A stretch of DNA of 64,000 nucleotides, taken from the NCBI GenBank assembly GCA_032358165.1, contig JAALGY010000032.1, positions 4,092,001 to 4,156,000 of the forward strand. The letters are read 5' to 3'. Below are positions 21,801 to 36,800 of this stretch, piece by piece. The notes under the pieces are model-generated. The model had not been told where the DNA came from. It ran no database searches and saw nothing but the letters and a program-made list of their open reading frames with translations. Origin of the DNA: Diplosphaera chodatii. Lineage: Eukaryota > Chlorophyta > Trebouxiophyceae > Prasiolales > Stichococcaceae. How positions within the stretch are numbered: position 1 is the first letter of the stretch; every line of letters starts with the position of its first letter. Made by a program: the position numbers and the translations under genes.

Positions 21801-24800
21801 GCGATGGCGCTGGCGCCGCAGTCGCGCCACCTGGAGGTCCAGCTGCTGTGCGACATGTGAGCAGCTTCCGACTCAGATTCCACACAGTACAACATGCGTC
21901 AGTTGACGACGGGCGACGTATGCCTTGCTGTGCCAAGCATGCTGGTCCTGCTGCTGTGCACATTCCGTCCCGGGAGCCTGCCACTTTGCATGCAGGCTCA
22001 AAGCCAAGGGCAAGTCAATGACTTTGCCTTGCTTATGTATAGGCACGGCAACGTGACGAGCGTGCACTCGCGGGACTGCTCGGTGCAGCGGCGCCATCAG
22101 AAGATCGTCGAGGAGGGGCCAGTCACCGCAGCGCCGCCTGAAACCCTTCGTGCCATGGAGGTAATCCAGCATTTCTGTTGACGCACGGCCTGTAGCATAT
22201 GGACAAATGATGCAAGTGCACCGCGCAGTGTGACAACAGCCTGCAGGTGTACACGCATGTGGTGTTGAAACCTGATACTGCAGGCGTGTGCTCGGGCGCT
22301 GGCGCGTGCTGTTGGCTATGTGGGCGCCGCAACGGTGGAGTACCTGTATGTGCTGGGCGAGCAGAAGTACTACTTCCTGGAGCTGAACCCGCGGCTGCAG
22401 GTGTTGGTTGTTTGTGTGGCCTGATCAGCTGCTGCTTGCTGCCTTCCTGTCTATAGCAGTGGCAGCACATCAGCATCTCGCTTGATCGGAAACACAACTA
22501 CAACGAAGCAATTGCTTGCAATGCTGCAGGTAGAGCACCCGGTCACGGAGATGATCAGTGGCGTCAACCTGCCGGCTGCACAAGTGCAGGTGATGTCATG
22601 CCGTGCCACTTTCTGCTGCAAGGCTCCTGTCACATGCGCCTGCTGCCGCTCTCGGGTTACATGATGCATATTGACGATGCAGGTTGGCATGGGCATACCA
22701 CTGTACCGCATCCCTGACATTCGGCGCCTGTTCAACAAGGACAGCGATGGCAGCTCGCACATCGACTTCGAGCACGACCTGCCGGTGGCACCCCTAGGTA
22801 ATGCTAAAATCACACTATATGCGGGTGCATTATTCTCAACGCTGCTTCTGATAAGTGCCCAGGAGTGAGGGATGTGTGTGCAGCCACTCACTATTGCCGC
22901 TGTGCCACCTTTTGCGTGAACGTATCACACAATTATAGGCATGGGTACCATGACCGTCATCCTTTGTCAACACTGATCCTCACATCTGCTGCAGAACCTG
23001 CAGGATACATGTCAGCATGTGTCTTCATGGCTCCTACGCTGAATGTGAGGAAAGTAGTGAAGCATGCCAACTGGGCTGCAGCCCCCAGAGGTGGTCATTT
23101 GAGAGACAGAAGCTGCATATTGATGATGCAGGCCACGTGGTCGCCGTGCGCATCACTTCGGAGGACGCCAACGACGGCTTCAAGCCGACGTGCGGCCTGA
23201 TCGAGGAGCTGTCCTTCCGCTCCACGCCCGAGGTGTGGGGCTACTTCAGCGTCAAGTCGGGCGGCGGCATCCACGAGTTCTCCGACTCCCAGGTGCCCTG
23301 CTGCTCCTGTCTGCTGCTGGGCAGGCCATGTGGTTCCATGGCTGCAGCAACACTGCTACCGTGATAGGGCGTCTTCTGTTGGCTGCGCCGTCCAGGGTGC
23401 ATTGCGGTGCCTTGCATGCTTGGTCACCTGCTGCGTTGAGATTATCACATGCAGTGCGAGTACTGTCACCTTGATCTTCAGACGCGATCATGTGCAGTTT
23501 GGGCACCTGTTTGCACGGGGAGACACTCGCACTGCGGCGGTTCGCGCAATGGTGGTTGCGCTCAAGGAGGTCAAGATCCGGGGCGAGATCCGTACACTGG
23601 TCGACTATGCGATCGACATGATTCAGGTTTGTCGTTACGCTGCAATGAAAGCAGTAAGAAAACTGTATATGCATTACTGCAGCAGGCGTGCCCGCAGCAG
23701 TATCTGATGGTTTTGCCACATTGCCCCCAAATCAACACATGTCAGGGGCTCTCAGGGGCCACCAGCAAAACAGTGTCCCATAATTGCAGCACTCATATCC
23801 TGCCCCCTGCTGCTGCAGTCGCCAGAGTTCATCAACAACCGGATCCACACTGGCTGGCTGGACTCCCGCATTGCTGCCCAGGTGAAACGGCAGTCTGCTT
23901 GGCGTCTCCGCATGCAAGAAGGAAACCAAATGTCGTTTATCTATAAGGCTGCAAGAAAAAGACCGAAAGTCGTGCATTTGTAAGGCTGCATGTGTTTTCA
24001 ACATCTGCAAAGCAATGTGGTTTGGCTGATCAAACGTCTGCTGGCTGGCAGGTCAAGGCAGAGAAGCCGCCCTGGTACCTGGCAGTCATTGCCGGCGCGG
24101 TGCTCAGGTCGCTGAACGCCGTGTCCAGCCGAGCAGCCGACTTCCTGGGGTACCTCACAAAGGGACAGCTGCCGCCCATGCACATCTCGCTAATCTCCTT
24201 CCAGGAAACATTCGTGCTTGACGGTGCGGCTCGCTGCTATATGCTGAAGCAGGAGCAATCTGTAGGAAATCGCATGAAGATGGGCAAATAGATGGTCGAC
24301 CTGTCTGTGGCTGGGTGTCCTCACTGCCTTCCTAATCATATTAGGAAGCGCTTTCATGAGGGTTGAAGTGTCAGCCCCAGCTTTGAACTGGGCTAGCCCA
24401 ACTTGTGCACACGACTTGACAGCTGACCAAGCAACAGCTCCGACTTCAGGCAAGAAGTACATGGTCGGCGTGGTGCGCAGCGGCGCCATGTCCATGCGGC
24501 TGAAGCTCGGCGGCACATCGGTGGAGGCGGTGGTACGGCATTTGAACGATGGCGGCCTACTGATACAGGCATGCAATACCCCGTCCTTGAGGTCTGCAGC
24601 TCTTCATGCGGAGGTTCAGTAACAGCATGCAGCATAGAGCAAGGCTGCTGCAACTCAGCAATTTGCTATATGTGGCAGCCTCAGGTGCAGGCGTGATGTG
24701 GCAATGACATAGCAGTGGCAAGCAAGCAAGCGTACAGAAAGTGGCGATTGGAATCAGCAAGCTCTGCACAGCCTACAGCATGTTACTACTCTCCGGACGT

Positions 24801-27800
24801 GTTTGGCAGCATGACCCATTTAGTGCAGCTGAACATGACTTGACCGTTAATGTACTTGCCCCTAGGTGGACGGCCAGTCGCATGTGGTGCACTCAGAGGA
24901 GGAGGCCATGGGCACGCGCCTCACCATCGACAGCCTTACCTGCCTGCTTGCAAGCGAGGTGGACACCATTGACATGCGCATATGTGTGGAAAGCTGCTGT
25001 AGGCTCCAAACCTATCAGTGTGCGCAGCTGCAATGATGTGCATGCAGCAGGTGGCTGCCACTTGTGAGTATGCATGTGAGTACTGGTGACAGATGCCATC
25101 CACAATACTTGATACAATGCAACAGTACATCGCATGTACCTTCTCATGTGCTAACTATTTAAATATGATAAACGGCGGTCACACTTGCAGGTGGATCCCA
25201 GCCAGCTGACGAGCCCCAGCCCTGGAAAGCTGGTGCGGTATACCATCCCAGATGGCGGCAGCGTGAAGCCCGACCAGCCATATGCCGAAGTTGAGGTAGG
25301 CTCTTTTCACCAATGCCTTTCCACCTTTCTGCGCCTATAGTGTCCAGGTTGTGGGGTGGATTGCCAATCAGGCACATCCCAGATGGCTTGCGTGGGCTGC
25401 TGCTGTGGCTGATGTCTGGTTAACCCCTCTATCGTATGCGGGACCCAAATTGCGCAGGTCATGAAGATGTTCATGCCAATGCTGGCCCCAGCCGCTGGCA
25501 CTCTGCGCTGGCGGCTGCCGGAGGGTTCCATCCTGGCCCCTGGCGACCTGATCGCGACGCTGGACCTGACAGATCCTGGGGCAATCACTCAAGCAGAACC
25601 CTTCACAGGTCCGAGCGCCTACCTTTCGGTCTGAATTCCTGTTGAATGCTTCAGTCCAGGCTTGACAGTTGTTGAGGACCTGACGGCAGCCTGGGAGTTT
25701 CCTGGTTGTGTGTGCAGAACTCAGTCCACACTGATCTGCACATCAGCAAGCAGCTGGTTGCCATGCTGTGCAGGCGGCCTGCCGGCAATGGGGCCGCCGC
25801 AGCTGCAGTCTGGTGGCGTGGACACCTGGTTCTCCGCCGCCCTGGATGCTGCCAAGGCTGTCATCGCAGGTGACATGACGATACTCCGGATGCCACATCC
25901 ACAACAACCTATTAATGCAAGGCATCATGTTAGCAATCTGCTCCAGTGACCATGGACTTGGATTACACGCCAGCAGTCGTGTGCATAGTTACGAGGCTTC
26001 CAGACGATGCCAAACAGCAGCTGCTGCTGTCGCAAGCACCATGTCAGTAGGTATTTAACTTTGTGTGCAGGGTTTGACCACCCTGTGGACCTGGTGATGG
26101 AGGACCTGCTGGCGTCGCTGGACGACCCGGCGCTGCCGCTGCTGCAGTGGGGCGACAGGTTTTCAGCGGCAGCGACACGGCTGCCCGCCCGCCTGGCCGA
26201 CCAGCTGGAGGTGTGCATACCAAAATGTCCATACTTCATCTGCACTGTAAAGTGAGCATCACAGGTAGAGAGGCGCAGCAGCCAGAATGTGTAGCAGCGC
26301 GCGCCAAGCATCGAGGTGGCAGTCATCACAATATACTGCAGCTGAGTTGCCATTGGCAAATCTTCGAGCGCTGAGGGCAGCATGCGTTGCTGGTAAGTCA
26401 ATAAGCACTGGCAGAGGAAGGGGCCTCAATGGTCTGGAGAGGACATGTGTGCACACTTTAGGCAAAGCCTGCACTCGAATTCCTCTGGCAGTCCATTGAG
26501 GCCCTTACCCGATGTCAGCTGCAGCTATCCACCCGGTGTCTCCTGACGTATCAAGTGCACAGCTCAACTCAAAGAAAAACCCGCGTAGATAGTGTCACAC
26601 TGCACCCCAGTTGCGCCTGTTAGGAGCCCAACGACTGGTTGTGGCAAACCTGTCACCCTTGTTTGCTGCATGAAGCAGTCTACCTCATATACAGGAGATC
26701 ACAGGCGCGTACAAGGGTGAGCTTGCGGCAGCGGAGGCAGCGGGCGATGAGGGCACTGTGGGGCCCTTCCCCGCGCAGGAGCTGCTTGCTGCCATGGGCG
26801 CCGCAGTTCAGGTGTGGCCGTGCGATGGCCTCAACACAGAACACGGCCCATTGACGTTTGAGTTTACAATGTGATTGCCATTCGTCACCATGGCTTGGGA
26901 GGGACCACATGGGAGCTTTGTGACCCCGCCCTTATGTACAACGTGCTTGGGGCAACCACACAAGCTGCATGATGACCTGGGATGTGTTATCTCCATGCAC
27001 AGTCAGAGGCCTCTGTCCCAGCCAGTAGTTGGTGCTTTCACAGCTCAACAGGGCAGTGCTCATTTGGGTCGTCATGCAGATGGCACAAAGCCCGACTGTG
27101 CGCCGGAGCTGTCAGCGATGAATGTTGCACACTGCAGGCACTGCCAGAGAAGGAACAGGCAGCACTGACGGGGACACTGGCGCCGCTGCGGGCTGCGGCC
27201 GAGCCGCACGCGGGCGGCCCCGCGGCCTACGCCCGCCACATTGCCCTCCAGGTACTGTATACAGGCCCAAAACCATTTGAACTTGTGTATTGCCACAAGG
27301 CTCAAACTGCATCAGTATGGAATGCCGAACGCATTTAGTGGCAGGATAGGGCTGTAATGCACAGTGGTTGGCGTCACACTATGGGCTCGGCTTCTGGATG
27401 TTTACTCCAGCAGTAGCGCTGCAGTTCTGCTGCAGCGCTATGTTGGCGAAGATTCGTCCACAAGCTATACACACCGGCAAGAAGCAGCTGCTGTTTCCAC
27501 ACACGGCCGGTTCTCATGGTGCCATGAACAGTGTGCACGTGAGTCGCACTTGACCCCCTGGTACTGCTGTTTGTGCAGCTGCTGGAAGCATTCCTGGCGA
27601 CTGAGGAGCAGTTCTCAGGCGGTGCAACTGAGCAGGAGGTTATCGATGCCCTGCGCCGGGTACGCGGTGCATTCCTGCACATAATGCCATGCCATGCCAC
27701 GCCACTGCAGTAGTCGATGCTTGTGTGCAAAGAGAGGGTTTGCCTGCTGTCGGACTTGTACATGGCAAGTGCGGGCCTAGGGGTGCATGTTGGGCACAAC

Positions 27801-30800
27801 AGGTCGCTTCAACACCCAGCTGTTGCTCCTGCAGCACCTGCACCTTGTGAAGCCTGCTACACTTGGCAGTGTGTACGGCCCTCGAGATGGCTACAATCGC
27901 ACAATTACTTTGGCTGGCTGAGCCTCTGTGTGCCACCCCGCAGGAGCACACCGACAAGCTGAACGAGGTGTTGGACATCATGCTGGCGCACCAGGGCGCC
28001 CCGCTGGCCGCAAAGCTGGTGGGCCGGCTGCTGGCGGCGCTGGTGGAGCCCTCCCCCGAGGACTACCGCCAGGTGCTGCGGCGGCTGGCGGCGCTGCAAG
28101 GTGAGCGTGTGTGACGTGCTCGAGGTACTGGTGTACCTCTCACTTATGTTGAGTGGGTCAGCCACGACTGCTGCTGGGCAGCATGCTGGACGCTTGCAGG
28201 TCAGGAGCTTACGAGATTGCTGGAGAGCACAGTTGATGTCACACCCTGCAGGTTTGTTTGATAGCAGGCTGGACTATACTTGACCAGAAATCAACGATGT
28301 TGGCAGGGGCATCATTAGGATGTTGGCAATTTGCAGGCGCTGCAACTGCTGAGGTGGCCGGCCACGCCGGTCGTCTGCTGGAGCGCTCCCTGCTGGGCGA
28401 GCTGCGGGCGGTGGCGGCCCGTGCGCTGTCGGGCCTCGACATGTTCAGCGGCGACTTTGCGGAGCTGGTCGCTGGAGACGCCGTCTTCACCCCTGGCAGC
28501 AGCCCCCCAGATGTGGGGCTATGATGAGATGCAACCCTTCTGCAGACACATGAGATGAGGCTGCGGTGACAGCCAGTCTTCTTGCATAAGAGGGTGTTGA
28601 CAATCTTCAAACGGTTGCTGCGCCGCATGGATCTGACTTTCCACTTCTGCACAGGGTCGGCGCATGACGGTGGTGGAGGGACTGTATAGTGGGCTGGCGG
28701 GCGGGTCCCCGCCCCGCGGTGGCCGGCGCCTCAGCACTGCAGGACCCGCAGCGCAGGCTGCCGCTGCAGAGTCTAAGATGGTGCATCACACGCGCATGTG
28801 CATTCTGATTTGATGCACAACACTACATGCGATGGTGCCACTGGCACTGGGGTAACTTGACGCCGCACCATCAAACTGCACTTTCGATGCATTTGATGGC
28901 TTGGGGTGTGCCCGCAGTACCTGGCGGCATGTCATGGTGTGGCATCTGCCTATATGAATAAGTACTCTGTCAGGTGTCCTGCTGTTTGCAGCAATAGTTT
29001 CACACCGGGTGCTGACATTGCGCCTGATGGCTCAGGCGATGCTCATCGAGGCGCCCGCGGCTGTGGAGGATGCCCTTGCCTCCCTACTGGTTCACATGGA
29101 CCCTGTCTTGCAAGTGCGCCCCCAACGGACACAAGGCTGTTGCGCTATGTGCCCAAAAGCGATTGAGCATGGCGGCAGATTGATGCATCACATCCGCACA
29201 CCATTGTGCAATGTGCATCAGTGGCTTGCTTCATAGCAACACCCCTGGTGTTCCTGCTCAGGGCCGGGCGCTGACAACGTACCTCCGCCGCAGCTACTTT
29301 CCGTTCCTGGCCAAGGAGCCCATGCTGCAGCAGGGCGGCAGTGGCAGCCGCTATGCGCTCTTCACATACACGAGCCCCCATGGGAGTGTGGACAGGGCTG
29401 ACGGGAACGGCAGCCATGCTGCAGGGCATACCCAGCTGACCCTGGGCGCCGCTCTGCTGGTTCCCAGCCTGGCAGATGTCCCAACAGCACTGACATCACT
29501 GACCGCCGCCATACGACAGTCAGGTGGGATTTGATTAACCAACCTGACCAATAGTTGTAGAGCCTTTGCACGTGTCCATCGCAGCTGGCTCGTCCATCAG
29601 TCTTGTCTGTCGCACAGTAGGCAAAGATGGCAAAATAGAAGGTAGCTCGTTGCAACGCAGGTCAAGCACAGCTACCGGCTGGCACGCTGCATATAGCGCT
29701 TACGACTTCCGGCGCTGCAGCGCTGAAGCTGTCAGCATCAGCCGCCGCAAGGCCACGCGCCTCAATAACAGGCATGCATCCTGTCGTCTGGGGCCTTCCA
29801 GTGTCGTGCAGACGAGTTGAGGTCGGCTGCTAGCCAAACCACGACCGGCTACAGCTGCCGAATGGCAACTCTGCAGCAGCTGCGGGCTTCAAGCTTTGCC
29901 ATAGTCAGCGTAGCCACAACAGTGCATTGTGCACAAACCAGCCCCGCGTCGTTCGATTAACTCGTTGTCGCCATTGCAGGCTCACCCTCGGCAGCCAATG
30001 CGGCTGCTGGAGTCATGATGACGGGCGCTGCAGATGTGGAGTCGGCGGCTGCTTGGGAGGTGGCTGCCTCGACCGAAGTCATCCAGGCTGCAGGTTAGCA
30101 CGAGCACTCGCTTATGTATAGCCATCTGCAAATGGCTCTCTTGTTGCTCACCCCGCTTTCAGAAAGCTTCATTACAGGGACCACTGCCTACCTTATGTTT
30201 TGTCACTGAGGTGTTGTTGTCTGTGCAGGTTTCACATGCGTCAGTGTGTTGGCCAACCACCCACGGCTTGGACCCCTGCGATGCGGGGTGTGCTGGGACC
30301 CACAGGGAGGCGGTTTTGTGGCTGACCCCTTGCTCCGTGCTGTCGAGCCGCCAGTTGCAGGTATGATATTTTGGCGTGCTGACTGTTAACCTTGAATCTG
30401 GCGCATGGTGTTCGGCAGTGGGTTTCGTCTGCCATGAAACGCAGCCAATCTTGTCTTAGGCGGATCAGCAACCATGCGCCTTTGTTGATGTGTGCTGTGT
30501 ATACACTGCCTGAGTCTTATTGTTCAACGGCGGACACAGATCATGACCTGCATACCAGCAGAAAGGCATGAGGCTGCGGGCGGTGACACAAGCAAGGTGT
30601 ATAACGAAGCGATGTCCAACTGCTGCCACACACACCCACAATTGCTGGCTGCGCAGAGCTTTTGGAGCTGCGCAAGCTGCCAGGCGGCGGCAAGGGTGCA
30701 ACATACGAACCGTCACGCAACCGGCAGAACCACCTGTGGGCTTTCTCCGAGCGCGCGGATGCACACAGCATCGCCCTGAAGCGCGTCTTCCTCAGGTCAC

Positions 30801-33800
30801 ATCAAGACCATCTCCTCGTGCACAACTGCAGTGTCTACAGCATTGTTGCTGCATGACGAAAATGGTGGACTGTGCAGTCTGATGCCAAAGTATGCTTCAC
30901 CACGATGCAGAGGTGCAGTGCGGCAGCTGCCGCAGCTGAAGTTTCAGTCTGCAGTCCGCGCCGGCGATGCACGATCAGCAGCAGCTGCAGCTCTTGAGGC
31001 ACTGGAGCCTGCAGTGAAAGCGGCCATGTCCAACATCGAGCGGGCCTCTGCTGGACAAGGTGAGACGAGAGCCAGCAGTTCAGCATGTTTCAATAGCTGA
31101 CACCGATGACCAAGCCCATGCCGTTAACATGTCAGGTCTCTTCACTGAGCAAGAAGTTAGCTTACCATGTACAGGCAACCAGGGCGGCACGCGAGCAGAC
31201 TGGACGCATGTCTACCTGGCTGTTCTGCCGGCGCTGCCACCGCATGCCAAGGCGGACGAGTCTGCAGTTGCGGGAGACCTCAGGTGCAGCAACATCCCCG
31301 CTATAATGGACTATAGCCATTACATATTTGCATATTTGCACGCACATTGCGAGAAGTTGCTACTGCGCCAGCATGCTGCAATGCTGCATGCTGCAGCGGT
31401 GTCCAATGGCCAGCAGAATCACTGTTATTGCACAGTGCCGGTAGCAGTGCCCGGAAGCGCATTGCCCGCTGCAGCTTCCTACTGGGTCACAGAAACCTGC
31501 CGAGTTCTTCTTATGCTGGGCAGCTTGTTCCGAAGCACAGCAACACACGCACCTCAGATTACAACTCTGCCTGGACGTCCACCAAGCACGCTCACATGTT
31601 TTTGCAGGGCTGCAGCGGCGGGGATTGCCGCAAGAGCCGGGCCCCTCCTACGGCGCGCAGCTGTTGCGCAGTGGGAGGTGCGGCTGCGCATAGCCGGCGG
31701 CGGTGCGTGGCGCATCGTAGCATCCTCCCCCACAGGTGCGGTCGGATGAGTTGGGCACTGCGGCATCCTCAGCGGCTGGGTGCTTACTTATGGGGTGTTT
31801 GATGTATCAATGAGTTGGGCAGACTCATTCACAGATGGTAACGCTGAAGCAACAGTTGCAACGTACGTGCATCAGGCTTGCGTCGTTGTCAGATCCACTG
31901 ACTTGGCAGGGTGTTTGTGCAGGTCACGAGAGTGGCGAAGACCATGTGGCTGTGTACCTTGAGCGCCCCACTGACGCATCAGCGCAACTGCTATACGCTG
32001 CGGCGCACGGCCTCACTGCAAGCGGCAGCGCCTCAGCAATCGGTGGCTCGGGAGGCATCCCTGGCGCCATCAGCAGCAGCAGCATCAGCAGCCTTGCCAG
32101 CGCTGGACACTCACAGGCCAGCTGCCCAGGTGTGCAAGCTGCTTGCACCTCAGCTCTCTGCTCACCTTCAGCATTCTTCAGGCACTGGTGCCACGATCTA
32201 TCAAGTGACCGTCCTCGTGCAATCAAAGGCCTTCGTCTATGTGGCCAAGCATCATCTGGCTGCGTCCTTGTTTCTGAACGCAGTTCACAAAGTGCTGAGA
32301 TGCCCAGATCCACCACAGATGTACCACAGTGTGGGTGCAGGTCCAGCGTAGGTGGTGTGTAGATGCTGCTGCACCGCAACTGGGCCCCTTCAAACCGTCT
32401 TGTCATGTCTGCAGGCCCGCTGGCAGGGACCCCCATCCTGGCGCCCTACCTGCCGCTGGAGGCGCTGCAGCGCAAGCGGCTGGCGGCACGGCGGCATAAG
32501 ACCACCTTCTGCTACGACTTCCCCTCGGTGTTTGGCAATGCGCTGCGGCAGGCGTGGGACGATCGGGCTGCTGCTGCAGAGCCAGACTCGACCCCGCCGC
32601 CAGGTGTTCGAGTTGGTGGCACAAGAACTGGTCGCTGATGGCATGCTGATTGCCTGGCATTGGTTGACATGCACATATGCTATGCAACACAAGGCAAGTT
32701 GGTTCCTTGCGTTTTTAGGTGAGGCATCGTACTGTACGGCATAAAGGTACCAGCGAATATGCGGAAGCGTCAGCTATCCTTGAGGTATGGGTTAATACAA
32801 GTGCCTCCATTGATGAGGCCTGGTTGCCATGCTGCAGGTCCGCTGATTGGCCTGCAGGAGCTGTGCGCTGCCCCCACAGAGGATGCCCGCGCCCCCTGGG
32901 TGGTTACGCCAGTGGAGCGACCTATCGGTGGCAATGATGTCGGCATAGTCGCCTGGCGGCTTGCGCTGCGAACACCAGAGTGTCCGGGTGGCAGGGAGGT
33001 GAGATGTCTAGAAAGGGGCGCACACGATTGCTTGTGTGCAGCATTGCAAAGCTGTTGCAAAGAAGAGCTGTGCAGAGCACCGAAGAAGCTTGTTTGCTGT
33101 GCAGGTGGTGGCCATTGCCAATGACATCACCTACAACTCTGGGTCCTTTGGGCCTCGGGAGGACGCTGTGTTCTATGCGATGACGCTGTACGCCCTGGAG
33201 CACAAGCTGCCGCTGGTGTACCTGGCAGCAAACTCTGGGGCACGTGTGGGACTGGCGTCAGAGATCAAGGCCTGCCTGCAGGTGCCATGGCCGCATTGTG
33301 TGAGTTACGCCTGCTGAATGGTTGCACCCTAGCTGCCAGTCGAAGGGCATATGGTAGACAGGAGCAGCACAGGCTTCTAATTTCGCTCTTGCATGACCCC
33401 TTTGATGCTCTAATTCCCCTGCAGGTGGAGTGGCAGGACCCCAATGACCCAGCCAAGGGCTTCCAGTACCTCTACCTTACTGACGCTGATCATGCACGCC
33501 TCACTTCAAAGTGCCAACGTCCCACCCTGCAGGTAGGTTGAAACTCCACACACTGACCAGCACATGCACTGCGCATGGTTGTCATGGTGCACCCATGAGG
33601 CAGCATCGTCACCGCAGCCACTGTCAGCTGCTCACCATACCAGTAGCATTGGCAGGTGGGGGCATGAGGTCCCGTACGAGAGTCGCACTGCTTGCAAGCA
33701 AACCAGATAGCCTACATCACCTGTCTGCACATGCCGTTTCGTTACATCCCAGACATGAAATCACAACAGCCAGGATTGCTCTGCAGGCGGAGCAGGTCCA

Positions 33801-36800
33801 GGGTCCCAATCGCGAGCCGCGCTGGCGCTTGAGTGATGTCATCGGCAAAGATGAGGGCTTGGGCGTGGAGTGCCTGTCGGGCAGCGGCGCCATCGCCTCC
33901 GCCTACAACCGCGCCTTCGCTGAGGTGATCGGGTCTGAGTCTGCAAAGCTTTACAGGGATGAGCCTCAAGCAATTATGACTTCGCTGCTAAATATGACCG
34001 GTCAGAGCGCCTGATGTCTGGCGTTCGACTTTGTTGCATGACCAGGGTATTATTGCATTTGATGCGCTCGACCACCATCTGCTACCTGTTTGCCACCCTC
34101 TCATTTGTGGGTAGCTATTCAGACTCAACAGCTCGGTTCAGCATCAACAGATGTCGCTCGGTTGTGGTGCCTTCAGCTCAGTTCCCGTTGCCATCCCCAT
34201 GCATCCACTGGGCAAAGCTGACTGTTGCTGAGGACGTACACCAAACTCTAAGGTGGCCTCCTGGGAGATACGTCAAGCCCAGTGGGCGCATGGTTGGGAG
34301 TGAAGCAAAAGCACTGCACCTGCTTCAGAGGGTTCTGCCAGATGCCGCCCCCCATGTCATAATTCTGATGTCCGATGCACCGTCCCAGCATACCATGTGG
34401 TGCTGGATCCGTCCAGGGCTTCACGGTGACGCTGGTGAGCGGCCGTACCGTCGGCATCGGCGCCTACCTGGCGCGCCTGGGCCGGCGCGTGGTGCAGCGG
34501 GCGGACCAGCCCATCATCCTCACCGGCTATGCAGCGCTCAACAAGCTGCTGGGGCGGGAGGTGTACACCTCCCACCTGCAGCTGGGCGGCCCCAAGGTAA
34601 GGTGTTAAACCCTGAGGACCCGCCCGCTGCTGCGGCTTGGAAGGCTTGTGGTGCAGAGCACAGTGTTTGCGGTGCATGGCTGGGCAGTTTGGCGGTGCAT
34701 GGAGTTGCACAGTTCCGCATGTTGTGCGTCAGCTGCAGTACATTCTGCAGTAAGTAGCGCTCATCTATCATATGCCTGCTTCCACAGCAGCTGACTCAGA
34801 GCAGGCGCTGCTGTCCTGCGTGGCGTATGCTGGATGAACAGGCGACCTGTGGGAATCCTGCATGTGTTGCAGTGGCTGGCCAATTGCCAAATGGATGCAC
34901 CAGCTAAACATTCCTTGAAAACACTCCTTGAACATTCCTTATCACTTGGCAGGTCATGGCGGCGAACGGCGTGTCGCACCAGGTGGTGGCGGACGACCTG
35001 GAGGGGGTGCGCGCGGTGCTGCAGTGGCTGGCCTTTGTGCCGCCGACGCTGGGCGGCCCGCTGCCGGTGCTGCCCAGCGCCGACCCCGCCGACCGCCCGG
35101 TCACCGTCTCGCCCGCGCAGGGTATGCATCTTGTGGCAGCGAGATCGCTTATGGCAACGAAACTGCTTACAAAGACGGCGTTGCACACTAAGGCAGTGCA
35201 GGCAGGCCGTGCACCATCGCATCTCAGCAGTGACACGATGTGCGCGATGGGGTGGCAGTTACAACGTATGGCGCAGCATGTGTCTGGACCCACGAGACAG
35301 CATGCTTACATCCGTGCACTGGCTGGCACCCGCCTGCCAGTGCAATCGACATGCAATACACAAAAGCGCAAGGTGTTGGCATGCGGTAAACCCCCTTGGT
35401 GCCCTTTCCACTCCATGTTGGAGCACGCCGCCAGAGTGTGGCACGCATGTTTCAATGCTGGTGTCAGGGTGCAGCAGGGGCTATATGCAAGGCAACACCC
35501 GAACAGTGGGTTATATGCTAGCAGTGAACGATGCCAGCCTCACACCTGCGCTTGAGCAGAGAGATATATGCTGCAGAATGCATGGTTGCATTTGTGGATC
35601 CACCAGGAATCACAGATACACCATGCTCACACCTGTTGTGCCTAGGAGAGGAGGACGCTGGTGTGTTCTCATGCTGACGTTGGAGCTGCCCAATAGTGCA
35701 ATCTGCCACATCTGTGCTGATGAGTTTATGCACGCACATGCAGACGGTCGCCTGGACGCAAGGCTGGCAATTGCTGGTCAAACCGCGCCTGCCATTGGTG
35801 CCGCAGCTGCGGGTGCCGAAGCAGCGGAGGAGGCGGCGCTTGAGTGGCAGTCGGGGCTGTTTGATCGGGGGAGCTGGGTGGAGGCGCAGGCTGGCTGGGC
35901 GCGCACCGTGATCACAGGTAAAGAGCTGCGTACATGGTATCAGGTGATGGAAAAAGCGGGCGCAGGGACATCTCCCCTGGTATACAGGGCAGTTGACAAG
36001 GCGCTGGGCAGCCAAGCAAGTTTGTTGGGTGTACATGCTGCACCCGGCGACTCTTTGCATTGCCCACCATCAGGCATCTGCTGCGGTGGTGCTGAAAGCA
36101 GCGCACGGTCGCAGGTTAGCCAACAATGGACTGCAGACTGATCCACGGCTACAATGTTCACAGGACGTGCGAGGCTGGGCGGCACGCCTGTTGGCGTAAT
36201 TGCCGTGGAGTCGGCAACCGTGATGCTGCAGGTGCCGGCGGACCCAGGGATCCCCGACTCCTCAGAGCGCATCATTCCCCAGGTACGCTTGCAGGGTTGC
36301 TCCCAGTTCACCCAAAGCGCAGCTCATTATTGAGACGGTTTGAGATACATGTTCCTGCACAAGTGTATGCATGATCAATCGGGCAGGCGGCCAACTGTCG
36401 CTCTGTTTGCTAGGTTGGTTGTACTGGCCTGCAAGAAGGGTTTGCAGCCTCAGCACCCGATGTGTCCACTTGCTGGCAGACATGCAGACCATGGCCTGGC
36501 ACATTAGGCAATGGCCGTGCACGCTGAAGCAAATGGGCACAACAGATGGGAGTCACTGATGCACGCTGGGTTGTATAGCCACTGACTCTACCAAGGCCTC
36601 CGGATGCCATCACCAGGCTCTGCTACTATCTGCCAGTGAACACAGGGGTGCTCACGTCCTCTGGCGCCCTCACTGTCTGCAGGCGGGCCAGGTGTGGTTC
36701 CCCGACTCGGCGGCCAAGACAGCGGCAGCTATGCAGGAGTTCGACGCGGAGGGCCTGCCGCTGTTCGTGCTGGCCAACTGGCGCGGCTTCAGCGGCGGTC

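Noticed and set aside
32352..32744. 130-residue plus-strand open frame across an ACCase exon
   Set aside because: Mostly a shifted-frame shadow of exon 32415-32603; only its end (the [11 protein letters not shown] stretch) is interesting and is reported as a finding.
34834..36141. 435-residue open frame on the plus strand inside ACCase
   Set aside because: It reads through two introns; only the stretch 35744-35917 is a true ACCase exon. The rest has no similarity to anything and the flanking exons use splice sites.
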